Positions 13,230 through 21,801 of a stretch of DNA of 22,247 nucleotides are shown in pieces. The notes under the pieces are model-generated. The model had not been told where the DNA came from, made no database searches, and saw only the letters and a list, made by a program, of their open reading frames with translations. Position 1 is the stretch's first letter. Each line of letters begins with the position of its first letter. The stretch comes from Candidatus Saccharimonadota bacterium. GTDB lineage: Bacteria > Patescibacteriota > Saccharimonadia > Saccharimonadales > SZUA-47. Location of the stretch: contig QIKK01000001.1 of assembly GCA_003231925.1 (NCBI GenBank), positions 1 through 22,247 of the forward strand, given 5' to 3'. The position numbers and the translations under genes are program-made.

Positions 13230-14485
13230 GCGATGCTAGGTTCGGGTTAAGACGGGGGAGAAGGAAATTACAGACCAATAATAAGGATTCAGAGCAACTT
13301 TTGCGAAAACATCGTCCTGATTATAAACTTTTAGTACTAATGACAGCGTTATTAGTGCTCGGTGCCGTCACAATATACTCAATAAGTCCGGGCGTAACAG
13401 CTCTTAAAGGTCTTAGTGAAAACTTCTATAACTATAAGCAACTTGTCGCTATTTCATTAGGATTTATTGCATTTATAGCAGCATCTTTTATGAATATTAG
13501 GTTCTGGAAACGCCTAGAAATACCATTAATAGTGTTTGCAGCAATTGTAGCTGTTTCTGTGCGTGCTTTCGGGGCTCCGATAAATGGGGCTTATCGATGG
13601 CTAGATATTGGGGGAATGTCTTTCCAGGCTGCAGAGTTGATAAAATTTGCCTTGATAGTTTGGCTAGCTGGATTTCTAGCTCGAGCCAGAATAAATAATA
13701 CTATATCAAACTCTAGTACTCTAAAAATGGTTGGCGCGGTCGGTTTAATTATAATAGTGGTTGTTGCTGGTCTTCAAAGCGACCTGGGTTCAGCAGGTGT
13801 GATGATTGCAATAATCGGTTTTATGTCCTTTGTCGCAGGCATGTCCATGAAAAAACTTATTTTGGTATCCGGTATAGTTATAATTCTACTGGGTCTAGCA
13901 ATCATTTCTAGCCCTTATCGTAGAGAGAGAGTATCTACGTTTTTAAACCCGACCGCTGATTGCCAAAATGAGGGTTATCAAGCCTGCCAAGCCTTGATAA
14001 CAGTGGGGTCTGGCGGGTTGGTAGGGCGAGGACTAGGAAAGAGTGTTCAGGCCTATGGCTACTTACCAGAAGCAGCAAATGATTCTATTTTCGCTATCAT
14101 AGCTGAAAAGTTTGGTTTCCTGGGCACTACAATAACCATAATTATGTTTTTGTGGCTATTTAAACGCATAAAAATGGTCGCAGAGTATGCGCCAAATGAC
14201 TATTCTAGGTTATTAATTAGCGGTATTCTCACCTGGTTGAGCGTACAAATGATTATAAATGTTGGCGCGATGATCGGTCTTTTACCCCTTAAGGGGATTA
14301 CTCTGCCATTTGTTAGTTACGGCGGTACGAGTATTATATTTGTAATGATGGCAGTAGGGCTGGTTTTCCAGGTTTCTCGTTATACGGATTTAGCTATGTA
14401 TGAAGGATCTACTAAAGCACCAAGAGTCCACCGTATGAAGTCGTCTGGTCCGGTGGTACGCAGAATATGGAGCCGAAGCCGATGA
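13226..14485 (+). CDS. ftsW: SEDS-family peptidoglycan polymerase FtsW
   Basis: A 419-residue SEDS-family membrane protein, the septal glycosyltransferase that polymerises lipid II and works with the FtsI of this cluster. Conserved blocks are visible: NGAYRWLDIG with SFQAAELIK, LQSDLGSAGVM (acidic catalytic region), GSGGLVGRGLG, LPEAANDSIFAIIAEKFGF, and PFVSYGGTS near the end. The start is placed at ATG 13226, in an ATGA overlap with mraY. An open frame extends upstream to 13130, but that part lies inside mraY in another frame and does not look like FtsW. The protein starts with a long basic tail (RFGLRRGRRK) and ends basic (RRIWSRSR), both cytoplasmic. The gene overlaps murG by a few bases. 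Confidence 0.94.
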   Translation: MSDARFGLRRGRRKLQTNNKDSEQLLRKHRPDYKLLVLMTALLVLGAVTIYSISPGVTALKGLSENFYNYKQLVAISLGFIAFIAASFMNIRFWKRLEIPLIVFAAIVAVSVRAFGAPINGAYRWLDIGGMSFQAAELIKFALIVWLAGFLARARINNTISNSSTLKMVGAVGLIIIVVVAGLQSDLGSAGVMIAIIGFMSFVAGMSMKKLILVSGIVIILLGLAIISSPYRRERVSTFLNPTADCQNEGYQACQALITVGSGGLVGRGLGKSVQAYGYLPEAANDSIFAIIAEKFGFLGTTITIIMFLWLFKRIKMVAEYAPNDYSRLLISGILTWLSVQMIINVGAMIGLLPLKGITLPFVSYGGTSIIFVMMAVGLVFQVSRYTDLAMYEGSTKAPRVHRMKSSGPVVRRIWSRSR

Positions 14486-15660
14486 TGGCAAGAACTATTG
14501 TTTTAGTCGGCGGAGGGTCTGGAGGGCACCTTACACCCCTTGTGGCTGTGGCAACGGCCTTGAAGAAAGCCGATAAATCGACGTGTATTATATATATTGG
14601 TCAAAAACAAGAAGATCTACAAAAGGTCATGGACTCTAAATTTATTAGTGGTAGCTACAAAATTTCAGCAGGCAAATTTAGGAGATACCACGGCGAGAGT
14701 CTTATTAGTCATATTTTGGATTTTAGAACGGTATTCCTTAATATCAGAGATTTATTTAGATTTATTTATGGCTTTATAGAATCCTGGTTTTTGTTGGGTA
14801 AAATTCATCCGGATGCGATATTCTTGAAGGGTGGTTTTGTCAGCGTTCCTGTTGGTTTTGTAGCTAGACTTAGGCGTATTCCTTATATTACCCATGACTC
14901 AGACGCTATTCCGGGGCTTGCAAACAGTTTAACGGCTAAAGGAGCCAGAATGAATACTACCGCTCAACCAATCAGCATTTATCCGTACGAAAGAGAAAAA
15001 ACAGTACAGGTAGGCATACCCCTACACCCTAAATTTAAAAGAGTCACTAAGTCAGATATGGTTGCATCCAAAAAGGCTCTAGGAGTGTCATCTCATACCC
15101 CGATATTGTTTGTTGTTGGTGGTGGGCTTGGGGCAAGACGCATTAATATGGCGCTTGTTAAGGCAAGTAAGAAAATACTCAAAGATATTCCTAATTTAAT
15201 AATAATACATATAACAGGTAAGAAGCTGTTCGATGAGACACTACATAGTTACAAAGAGACCTTAGAAAAAATAGATCTAAAAAGGGTTAGATTAGTAGAT
15301 TTTAGCACTGAATTATATAAATTAAGTTCAGCTGCTGATGTAGTGGTTACTAGGGCGGGAGCCACAAATATTGCCGAATTTGCTACACAGGCTAAGCCCT
15401 GCATAGTTATACCTAACCCGGTTCTAACGGGTGGACAGCAACTACACAATGCTAATGTTCTCAGAAAGAGTAAAGCCGCCTTAATTTTATATGAAACGGA
15501 GCTTGATTCTTTGGATGAGGCCGTCTTAAAAGTATTGTCAGATAAGCAATATGCACAATCCATAGCTAATGCATTAAATGAGCTGGCACCTCATGAATCT
15601 GCGAGAAAAATAGCAAATATACTCCTTGATATAGCTCAAGATAAACAAATAGGGCATTAG
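14482..15660 (+). CDS. murG: UDP-GlcNAc:lipid I GlcNAc transferase MurG
   Basis: A GT28-family glycosyltransferase of 392 residues from ATG 14482, which adds GlcNAc to lipid I to give lipid II at the inner face of the membrane. The N-terminal loop GGGSGGHLTP is the lipid-phosphate-binding motif. KGGFVSVPVGFVA and THDSDAIPGLANS are the second family block. The C-terminal UDP-GlcNAc domain shows ADVVVTRAGATNIAEFA and PCIVIPNPVLTGGQQLHNA. It is somewhat longer than the usual 350-365 residues. The chosen start makes an ATGA overlap with the ftsW stop; ATG 14467 is also in frame and would add five residues. It follows mraY and ftsW directly, so the lipid II pathway steps are contiguous. Confidence 0.94.
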   Translation: MMARTIVLVGGGSGGHLTPLVAVATALKKADKSTCIIYIGQKQEDLQKVMDSKFISGSYKISAGKFRRYHGESLISHILDFRTVFLNIRDLFRFIYGFIESWFLLGKIHPDAIFLKGGFVSVPVGFVARLRRIPYITHDSDAIPGLANSLTAKGARMNTTAQPISIYPYEREKTVQVGIPLHPKFKRVTKSDMVASKKALGVSSHTPILFVVGGGLGARRINMALVKASKKILKDIPNLIIIHITGKKLFDETLHSYKETLEKIDLKRVRLVDFSTELYKLSSAADVVVTRAGATNIAEFATQAKPCIVIPNPVLTGGQQLHNANVLRKSKAALILYETELDSLDEAVLKVLSDKQYAQSIANALNELAPHESARKIANILLDIAQDKQIGH

Positions 15661-15662
15661 CC

Positions 15663-16562
15663 ATGAGAAAGTATTCTAAAACTAGAGGTCCGAGAAGACC
15701 TATCTTTAGTCTAGGGAGAAAAATACCTACAAAGAAGTATTATCGGTCTACAGATGAAGTCCCAAACGTTTCACGAGAACAAAAAAGTAGTTCAATAAAA
15801 ACAATAATTTCCAATATTATAAACTGGGTCATTGTCATCGTAATTGCTGGACTTTTGCTTAAGGCGAGCACCTTATCTACAAGGCCTATTATAAAAATGC
15901 AGAAGAATAACTATTCTTATCGAAACATTAAAGAATATCAACTATACAGTGAGAAAATTATGAAAGAATCTATATTCAACAGGAGTAAATTATTTTTTAA
16001 GAGTAAAAAGTTCGAGAATAACATCAAACAAAAGTTTCCAGAGCTTAGTAGTGTTAACGCTGTAATACCTCTCGCTACTAGAGATTTAACGGTGTTTATT
16101 CAGACATCAAAACCAACGGTTAAACTAATCAACGGAGGAGAATCCGGTTTAGTCGATGGGGCAGGGGTACTGGTAGATAAAGGAGATCTATCTACGTATA
16201 TTAATAATCGTAATCTGTTGAATGTTAGCTTTACAAAACCTCAGTCTAACTTCACTGTTGGCTCAAAATTATTTACTAAGGAAGAAATGAAATTGTTAGG
16301 TTTATTAAATAATGAAGTTCCTAAGATTAAATTGTCAGGTATCGGTCCTATGAAGATTGGTGTTATAAAATTCAATATTACTAATAGACAAATGGAAATA
16401 CATCTGACAAACACCCAGTTTTATGTAAAAATAAATACTCACGATAACTCAAGAGAGCAGGTCGGTGCCCTAAAAGCAACTCTACTCCAACTTGATAGAG
16501 AGGGGAGTCTTCCGACTAAGTATATTGACGTGCGGGTGCCAGGAAGGGTTTTTGTCTTGTAA
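15663..16562 (+). CDS. ftsQ: FtsQ/DivIB-like divisome protein
   Basis: A 299-residue bitopic protein starting two bases after the murG stop. A long basic cytoplasmic tail (residues 1-50, beginning RKYSKTRGPRR) precedes one membrane segment (about 51-66, INWVIVIVIAGLLLKA). The outer part could hold a divergent POTRA and beta domain. The C-terminal YIDVRVPGRVFVL matches the typical FtsQ ending (YIDLR.PGR..V). The role would be scaffolding of FtsL/FtsB and control of septal wall synthesis. Assignment rests on topology, gene position after murG and the C-terminal motif; the rest is divergent. It is the last gene of the cluster here, and no ftsA or ftsZ follows. Confidence 0.82.
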   Translation: MRKYSKTRGPRRPIFSLGRKIPTKKYYRSTDEVPNVSREQKSSSIKTIISNIINWVIVIVIAGLLLKASTLSTRPIIKMQKNNYSYRNIKEYQLYSEKIMKESIFNRSKLFFKSKKFENNIKQKFPELSSVNAVIPLATRDLTVFIQTSKPTVKLINGGESGLVDGAGVLVDKGDLSTYINNRNLLNVSFTKPQSNFTVGSKLFTKEEMKLLGLLNNEVPKIKLSGIGPMKIGVIKFNITNRQMEIHLTNTQFYVKINTHDNSREQVGALKATLLQLDREGSLPTKYIDVRVPGRVFVL

Positions 16563-16762
16563 CTCTGTAAATTATTAACAGGGAATCGTTGTCGAGAATT
16601 CATTTTTTTGCTGTACCCCCCCTGTTCCACCACTTCTCTACTGTTCGTAAAACGTTCTCTAAAACAGTACAAAATACAAAAGCATATAATACAAGAGTAT
16701 ACGCATAAAAGCAAATAGGGGTAGAGTATAACAGGGGAGGTAGCTATATTAATATAGAAAAC

Positions 16763-16785
16763 CGTGAAAAAGCAAGTCTTTCACG
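16763..16785 (+). other. Perfect 7-bp hairpin
   Basis: CGTGAAA (16763-16769) pairs perfectly with TTTCACG (16779-16785) across a nine-base loop, in the long non-coding region after ftsQ. Confidence 0.4.
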
Positions 16786-16850
16786 AGTAAAGCTGTGGAA
16801 AACTTGTGTAATAAACTAGAATGATACGCTAAGGAGAAAATAGAGCATAC

Positions 16851-16908
16851 CTATGTAGATAAAAACTACTAAGATCTATATAGTGCAGGTGGCTATACAT
16901 AGTTTTTT
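16851..16908 (+). terminator. Possible intrinsic terminator of the dcw cluster
   Basis: CTATGTA (16851-16857) pairs with TACATAG (16896-16902), directly followed by six T's (16903-16908). A shorter alternative uses CTAT.TAG (16876-16883) with CTA...ATAG (16893-16902). Both stems are AT-rich, so strength is doubtful. It would end the transcript about 340 bases after ftsQ. Confidence 0.4.
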
Positions 16909-16928
16909 CTACAAAAATAAAGAAGCCC

Positions 16929-16953
16929 CTGCCTTGCCGAGAGGTAAAGGTAG
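16929..16953. other. GNRA-tetraloop hairpin
   Basis: CTGCCTTGCC pairs with GGT(a)AAGGTAG around loop GAGA, a 10-bp stem with one bulged A and two G-T wobbles. A GNRA loop suggests an RNA structure on the plus strand. On the minus strand the hairpin is followed by a T-rich tail, so it could instead end the sigma4 transcript. Confidence 0.35.
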
Positions 16954-17269
16954 TCAACTATCCAATAATATAGCGTGTCGCAAAATATACATTGTACGAC
17001 ATCTTCTGTGTATACTCATCTTACCCTTTTTAACTCAAATTACCATCCTCTTATCTTAAATTATCCTTTAGCTTAGGCTTTTCTGGCAATGCTATGTAGT
17101 TCTCTTCTCTTCACAGCTGGACTATCATTGTTGTATGACGATTTAAGCATATATTCAAAACAATAAAAATTTAAAAATAAATGTTCGTAAAATGTTCAGA
17201 TATAGATTGCTTTCTTTTTTTTCAACGATAAGCACAAAAACTAAACTTATATAAAATTAGGCTGATTAT

Positions 17270-18328
17270 CTATTGGTGTGTTTTTACTTTTTGGTTTTGG
17301 TCTAGTGCGTATGTAGCTTTTGCAACACGCTTAAATTGATCCTTGCCCTGCAGGTTTAACAGGATTGTCGTTTCTTTAACAAAGCGTTTCTTTAATACTC
17401 TCTTAACTATCTCGTCACGATGGAGAGGCTCGCCAGAATGTTTTAGTACTTCTGTTATTACGTCAGAAACATTCCCTTTTTTAAAGCCCCATTCTTTTAG
17501 CGCGTAGATCCCCCGCCCTACTAATACAAATCTAGCGTCTTTAATAAGTTCATTATGAATTGCTTGAATGGTAATATTTTTACGTTTAAAGTTTGATTCG
17601 GCTATAGCCTCGGCTATTTCACTAAAATGCATTTGTTTGCCTTTTTTGTAGAGAATTACATATATTTTATCTCGGATATTTTTTGGATTAACCATTGGCC
17701 ACTTGATGAGACCCCATAGCCCATTTAGTGTTGCAAGCTTCTTGCTTGTTGAGGCTAGCGCCTCTATCTCTATTGAATTAGGATGACCCATCGCTCCAGC
17801 TATTTCTTTAATTACAACCGGTTTAGCTATTTTCTTAATTGCGTCTACGATGTATCCAACTTTTTCTCTTACACCATCTTCACTATATTCTGAACTTAGG
17901 GCGGCGGAAGCGTAAAAATTATCGTTCTCACTTACAAATGTTGTTGCAGTTGCTAATTTTGTAAAGAAAGCAATTCTAGATTGATCAATTCTGCTATTTT
18001 CTTTTGTTAGCTTCTCTGACAAGTCGATAATTTTAGAAACTCGTCCTGTCTCAACTAATAGTTCTGTCAATACTTTGTTAAGTTCTTTAACATGAGGTAG
18101 GTCTTTTTCTGCTTGAGCCAATAACTTAGTTATGACGGCTTTCTCTAGTTGTCGAACACGTTCTCTTGTAATACCAAGCAACTCACCTATTTGTTCTAGG
18201 GTCTCTCTTCTATCGAATAAACCATATCTACGAGAAATTATCTCTCGTTCGCGTTCTCGTTCTATAGAACCAAGAATATCTTTTATAATAGTTTCCACCT
18301 GTAGAGTTGTTTCTGCTATCTGTGACAT
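17270..18328 (-). CDS. Sigma70 region 4 protein fused to HARE-type winged helices
   Basis: A 352-residue fusion. Residues 18-70 form a complete sigma70 region 4: EREIISRRYGLF, then the helix-turn-helix LEQIGELLGITRERVRQLEK, which in true sigma factors binds the -35 box. No region 2 or 3 is present, so it is not a complete sigma factor. The rest appears to hold winged-helix units: about 165-212 (KPVVIKEIAGAMG ... LWGLIKWP), about 228-285 (KQMHFSEIAEAIAE ... GRGIYALKEWG, a clear HARE-HTH of the RNA polymerase delta type), and about 298-345 (EPLHRDEIVKRVL ... ATYALDQ). It probably acts as a transcription regulator that contacts promoters or polymerase. It has its own promoter (TTGACT-17-TAGAAT) and a Shine-Dalgarno GAGG. 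The family is known in related genomes, but its role is not established to my knowledge. Confidence 0.85.
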   Translation of the reverse strand: MSQIAETTLQVETIIKDILGSIEREREREIISRRYGLFDRRETLEQIGELLGITRERVRQLEKAVITKLLAQAEKDLPHVKELNKVLTELLVETGRVSKIIDLSEKLTKENSRIDQSRIAFFTKLATATTFVSENDNFYASAALSSEYSEDGVREKVGYIVDAIKKIAKPVVIKEIAGAMGHPNSIEIEALASTSKKLATLNGLWGLIKWPMVNPKNIRDKIYVILYKKGKQMHFSEIAEAIAESNFKRKNITIQAIHNELIKDARFVLVGRGIYALKEWGFKKGNVSDVITEVLKHSGEPLHRDEIVKRVLKKRFVKETTILLNLQGKDQFKRVAKATYALDQNQKVKTHQ

Positions 18329-18346
18329 ATTACCTCTTCAATCTTT

Positions 18347-18375
18347 ATTCTACAACATTAATTTATATAAGTCAA
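18347..18375 (-). promoter_or_regulatory. Promoter of the sigma4/HARE gene
   Basis: On the minus strand TTGACT (18375-18370), 17 bases, TAGAAT (18352-18347). A Shine-Dalgarno GAGG lies four bases before the ATG. The same two hexamers and spacing occur in front of the structured RNA at 21767-21795. Confidence 0.75.
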
Positions 18376-18485
18376 TTAATGTTTTATTATAATACTATTG
18401 TACCAGTAATTAGCAATCATTGCACATAAAAGGTATGTCAATATTACTACAAAACATAGATGGCTGTCCAACAACCTATAAATGA

Positions 18486-20795
18486 TTATTTTTTGGTTTT
18501 TTTGGTAGTTTTCCGTCCAAAGCGTTTTTTCTTAGGAGCGTTTTTGATTAGTTCTATGCATTCTTCTTCTGTTAGGTCTTTAGGATCTTTATTTTTAGGT
18601 ATGCGGGCATTAGTTTTACCCTTTTTTATGTAGGCACCATAAGGCCCGTTTAATACTAGGATTCCATTTTTAGGGAATTCTTTAATAGGCTTACGTTTTT
18701 CGTCTAATTCCTGGATTATTTTATTGGCGTCTTTTAATTCTATGGACAGAGGGTCCTGTCCTTTTATTGAATAAAATTTTTCGGCGACTTGTAGGTATGG
18801 TCCAAATCTACCTATATTTGCTCTTATTTCTTTGTCTTCTTTTGTTTTTCCAATCACTCTAGGTAATTTAAACATTTCCATAGCTTGCTTATAGCTGATA
18901 TTCTCAATGGTTGCCCCTTCTGGTAATGGCGCAAAACGAGGTTTTTCATCGTCGGTCGCCTCACCTATTTGTAGCATTGGGCCATACCTACCAAAACGTG
19001 CGATTACTGGTTTGTGGCTCTTTGGGTCTTCACCAATTGTGCGTGCTTGGGTACTTTCACTACGGCTGATGTTGTCAGAAGCACCGACTAAAGGACTAAA
19101 TTTATTATTATAAAAAGTAGCTATCATAGTATTCCACTTTTTATTTCCTTTGGCAATTTCATCAAATTCTTTTTCTACTTTTGCTGTAAAATCGTAGTCT
19201 ACTATAGGTAAGAAGTTTTTAATCAAAAAATCGGTGGTAACTTTTGCGGTATACGTTGGAACTAATTTCTTGCGGTCTGCTCCGACAGTCGCAACAGTTC
19301 GCTTCTCTTTTATATTGTTGTTTTGGAGGGTTAATTCTGTAATTTCTCTGTCTTTACCCTCTATATCTCGTCTTTCTATATAACCTCTAGCTTGAATAGT
19401 TCCGATAGTAGGTGCATAAGTACTTGGGCGACCTATCCCCATTTCCTCTAATTTTCTAACCAGACTAGCCTCGCTATATCGAGCTTTTGGTTTACTAAAT
19501 ACTTCACAAGCGGTCATGCTTTGTATTGTTAGAATGTCTCCACTGGCTAATTTTGGTAGGATTTTATTGTCTTTTCCTCCTCCATATACACTCAAAAAAC
19601 CGTCGAATATCAAGACCTCGCCCTTGCCTTTAAGTTTTGTGTCGCTATCATCTATGTCTACTATTACTTCGGTTTTTTCTACTTTGGCGGGAGCCATTTG
19701 TGATGCTACGGCCCGTTTCCAGACCAGTTCATATAATTTACGTTGTTGATCATCATCTCCAGCACTCAATACCCCAATATGTGATGGTCTGATGGCCTCG
19801 TGGGCCTCCTGGGCACTCTGGTTTTTTGTAGCATATTGTCTATATTGATGATATTTTTTACCATATTTTTGTTCTATATAATTGCCGATGGCGCTAGTGG
19901 CTTGACCAGACAGTATAGTACTGTCAGTACGCATGTAGGTAATGTGACCTCTTTCGTAGAGCCTTTGAGCTAGAAGCATAGTTTGTTTTACTCCGTAACC
20001 AAGCCTATTAGAGGCCTCCTGCTGTAGTCCAGAGGTAGTGAAAGGTGCAGATGGGCTACGGGATCCAGGTTTTTGGGTTACACTACTTACGGTCAGTTTA
20101 GCTGTTTTGCAATGTTCTAAAAGTTTTTTTGCCGTAACAATATTTTTAAATTTATGTATAGCTTCTGTTTGGAGCTCATTATTAGAGTTTGTCTTTAGAA
20201 TTGCAGAAACTCTAACAGATTTCTCGGCATTAAAGGACGTAATCTCCTCTTCTCTTTCTTGAATCAACCGTACCGCAACAGACTGTACCCTACCAGCACT
20301 AAGCCCAGGCCTAATCTTTTTCCATAATACAGGGCTAAGCTCGTAACCTACTAAGCGATCCAATACTCGTCGAGCTTGTTGGGCATCAACAAGCTTAATA
20401 TCGATAGTTCGTGGATTTTTAATTGCTTTTTCGATGGCAGACTTAGTTATCTCATGGAAGACAATTCTCTTGGTGTCCTTTACGCTAAGTTTTAGAGCCT
20501 GACATAGGTGCCAAGCAATAGCTTCTCCTTCCCGATCTTCGTCGCTTGCTAGCCAAACTGTTTTAGCTAGTTTGGCATATTTTTTTAATTCGGCGATTAT
20601 CTTTTTTTTATCAGAGGTTATCTCGTAAGTAGGCGTAAAGTCGTGTTCTTTATCTATGTTTAACCCTTTTTTAGGTAGATCGCGGATATGTCCAAAGCTA
20701 CTCTTGACAATGTAGTCTTTACCCAGAAATTTCTCTATAGTCCTGGCCTTTGCGGGGCTTTCAACTATTACTAAATTCTTTACTGTGCTTGCCAT
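18486..20795 (-). CDS. topA: DNA topoisomerase I
   Basis: A 769-residue type IA topoisomerase, which relaxes negative supercoils by cutting one strand through a tyrosyl-DNA link. The TOPRIM domain has E12 in VIVESPAKA and the acidic triad in ASDEDREGEAIAWH (D85, E86, D87). The DAQQARRVLDRLVGYELSP block and the catalytic Y287 in GHITYMRTDST are intact, as is EEMGIGRPSTYAPTI. The C-terminus has repeats of the Topo_C type (GRYGPMLQIG, GRFGPYLQV, GPYGAYIKKG) and a Lys/Arg-rich tail. No cysteine zinc fingers are seen, unlike E. coli TopA. It lies downstream of dprA in the common dprA-topA order. The -10 box is eight bases before the ATG, so the mRNA is probably leaderless. Confidence 0.96.
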   Translation of the reverse strand: MASTVKNLVIVESPAKARTIEKFLGKDYIVKSSFGHIRDLPKKGLNIDKEHDFTPTYEITSDKKKIIAELKKYAKLAKTVWLASDEDREGEAIAWHLCQALKLSVKDTKRIVFHEITKSAIEKAIKNPRTIDIKLVDAQQARRVLDRLVGYELSPVLWKKIRPGLSAGRVQSVAVRLIQEREEEITSFNAEKSVRVSAILKTNSNNELQTEAIHKFKNIVTAKKLLEHCKTAKLTVSSVTQKPGSRSPSAPFTTSGLQQEASNRLGYGVKQTMLLAQRLYERGHITYMRTDSTILSGQATSAIGNYIEQKYGKKYHQYRQYATKNQSAQEAHEAIRPSHIGVLSAGDDDQQRKLYELVWKRAVASQMAPAKVEKTEVIVDIDDSDTKLKGKGEVLIFDGFLSVYGGGKDNKILPKLASGDILTIQSMTACEVFSKPKARYSEASLVRKLEEMGIGRPSTYAPTIGTIQARGYIERRDIEGKDREITELTLQNNNIKEKRTVATVGADRKKLVPTYTAKVTTDFLIKNFLPIVDYDFTAKVEKEFDEIAKGNKKWNTMIATFYNNKFSPLVGASDNISRSESTQARTIGEDPKSHKPVIARFGRYGPMLQIGEATDDEKPRFAPLPEGATIENISYKQAMEMFKLPRVIGKTKEDKEIRANIGRFGPYLQVAEKFYSIKGQDPLSIELKDANKIIQELDEKRKPIKEFPKNGILVLNGPYGAYIKKGKTNARIPKNKDPKDLTEEECIELIKNAPKKKRFGRKTTKKTKK

Positions 20796-20809
20796 TAGCG
20801 TTAAGTATA
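20796..20809 (-). promoter_or_regulatory. topA -10 element, leaderless start
   Basis: On the minus strand TATACT (20809-20804) is followed by eight bases and then the topA ATG. No good -35 box sits at 17 bases; the nearest is GAATGT. No Shine-Dalgarno is present. Confidence 0.5.
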
Positions 20810-20869
20810 CCTTATTTAAGCGTTCAACATTCTACCCTAACTTATAATATAGTCTCTCGCAAGTGTTTT

Positions 20870-21727
20870 TTAGCTTAGATGCCAGGTTCCTACAGAATTT
20901 ATAGTAATTCTGCCTTGTATTTCTAGCATTGTAACAGCAGTCTGAAAATCAGCAGTGTCTAGCTTTGTGTGGGATTGTATGTCATGCGAGCTGTTAATAC
21001 CCATGGATAGAGCATCTAGTATTGCTGTCTGATTTTTGTCGTTTCCTGTTAGTTTTGTAGTTACTTTAAGGACATCTTGTTTAATTCCTAGTATTTTTAA
21101 GACATCAGTTGTCTCAGTGATAACCCCTGCCCCGTTTTTTATTAAATAATTTGTTCCTGCACTCATCGGACTGGTTACCTCTCCTGGGACTGCAAGGATA
21201 GGAATTCCCATCGTTTTGGCATGCCCTGCAGTGTTTAAGCTACCCGATCTGGCTGCTGCTTCAGGGATTATCACAGCATCACTAAAAGCGGCTATTAATC
21301 TGTTTCTTTCTAGAAACTCTGCTTTTCTTGGACGATGATTCGGGCTGTATTCACTAACTATAGTTCCATTATTTGCTAATATTTGTTTTACCAATAGGGT
21401 GTGCGAGGCTGGGTATATATTTTTTAAACCACTTGGTAATATAGAAATTGTTCTACCTTGAGATTTTACAACTGCTCGATGTGCAAGGCTGTCAATACCG
21501 AGAGCTAGACCACTAACAATAATCACACCAGCCCTGCTCAGCTCTGTCGCTAATTTTTCTGTAATTAATTTACCGTAAGGTGTTGGCCTACGGGTTCCTA
21601 CAATAGCTACAAAAGGACTATTTTGATAGGAGTTTAGGTCTGCACCGTCATAACTTAACTCTTTGGCCTCTTTTTTAAGCCGTTTCAGCTTCTTTAAAAA
21701 TCTAGTGTTTAAGGATAGGGTTTGCAT
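20870..21727 (-). CDS. dprA: DNA-processing protein DprA
   Basis: A 285-residue DprA, which binds incoming single-stranded DNA during transformation and loads RecA. The Rossmann-like core is complete: VAIVGTRRPTPYGK, IIVSGLALGIDSLAHRAVV, ILPSGLKNIYPASH, EFLERNRLIAAFSDAVII, ARSGSLNTAGHA and VPGEVTSPMSAGTNYLI. The C-terminal 60 residues (ILDALSMGINSSHD...ITINSVGTWHLS) look like the family's winged helix. The N-terminal SAM-type extension of longer DprA proteins is absent, giving a short but usual form. It is cytoplasmic. The gene is divergent from the structured RNA and 74 bases upstream of topA in the same direction. Presence of dprA suggests natural DNA uptake, a trait conserved in many Patescibacteria. 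Confidence 0.95.
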   Translation of the reverse strand: MQTLSLNTRFLKKLKRLKKEAKELSYDGADLNSYQNSPFVAIVGTRRPTPYGKLITEKLATELSRAGVIIVSGLALGIDSLAHRAVVKSQGRTISILPSGLKNIYPASHTLLVKQILANNGTIVSEYSPNHRPRKAEFLERNRLIAAFSDAVIIPEAAARSGSLNTAGHAKTMGIPILAVPGEVTSPMSAGTNYLIKNGAGVITETTDVLKILGIKQDVLKVTTKLTGNDKNQTAILDALSMGINSSHDIQSHTKLDTADFQTAVTMLEIQGRITINSVGTWHLS

Positions 21728-21766
21728 AATATATAATTGCTAAAAACACAAAATAGTAAATTAGTA

Positions 21767-21795
21767 TTGACTTTAGGACATAATCTTGCTAGAAT
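21767..21795 (+). promoter_or_regulatory. Promoter of the structured RNA
   Basis: TTGACT (21767-21772), 17 bases, TAGAAT (21790-21795). Predicted transcript start about 21802. Divergent from dprA; identical hexamers and spacing to the sigma4 gene promoter. Confidence 0.7.
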
Positions 21796-21801
21796 TACAA
21801 C

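Larger units (their letters stand above)
16563..17269. other. 707-base non-coding region between convergent gene blocks
   Basis: No convincing gene lies between ftsQ and the convergent sigma4 gene. It contains a perfect hairpin (16763-16785), a DnaA-like TTTTCCACA on the minus strand (16793-16803 region), a possible terminator (16851-16908), a GNRA-loop hairpin (16929-16953) and two copies of GTTCGTAAAAYGTTC (16643-16657 and 17183-17197). The rest is AT-rich without a recognised signal. A 25-codon minus-strand frame (17073-17150) is too weak to call a gene. Confidence 0.6.

Noticed and set aside
17073..17150. 25-codon minus-strand frame (begins MLKSSYNNDSPAVKRREL)
   Set aside because: Protein-like composition but too short, no clear promoter or ribosome site; could be the relic of a longer gene.
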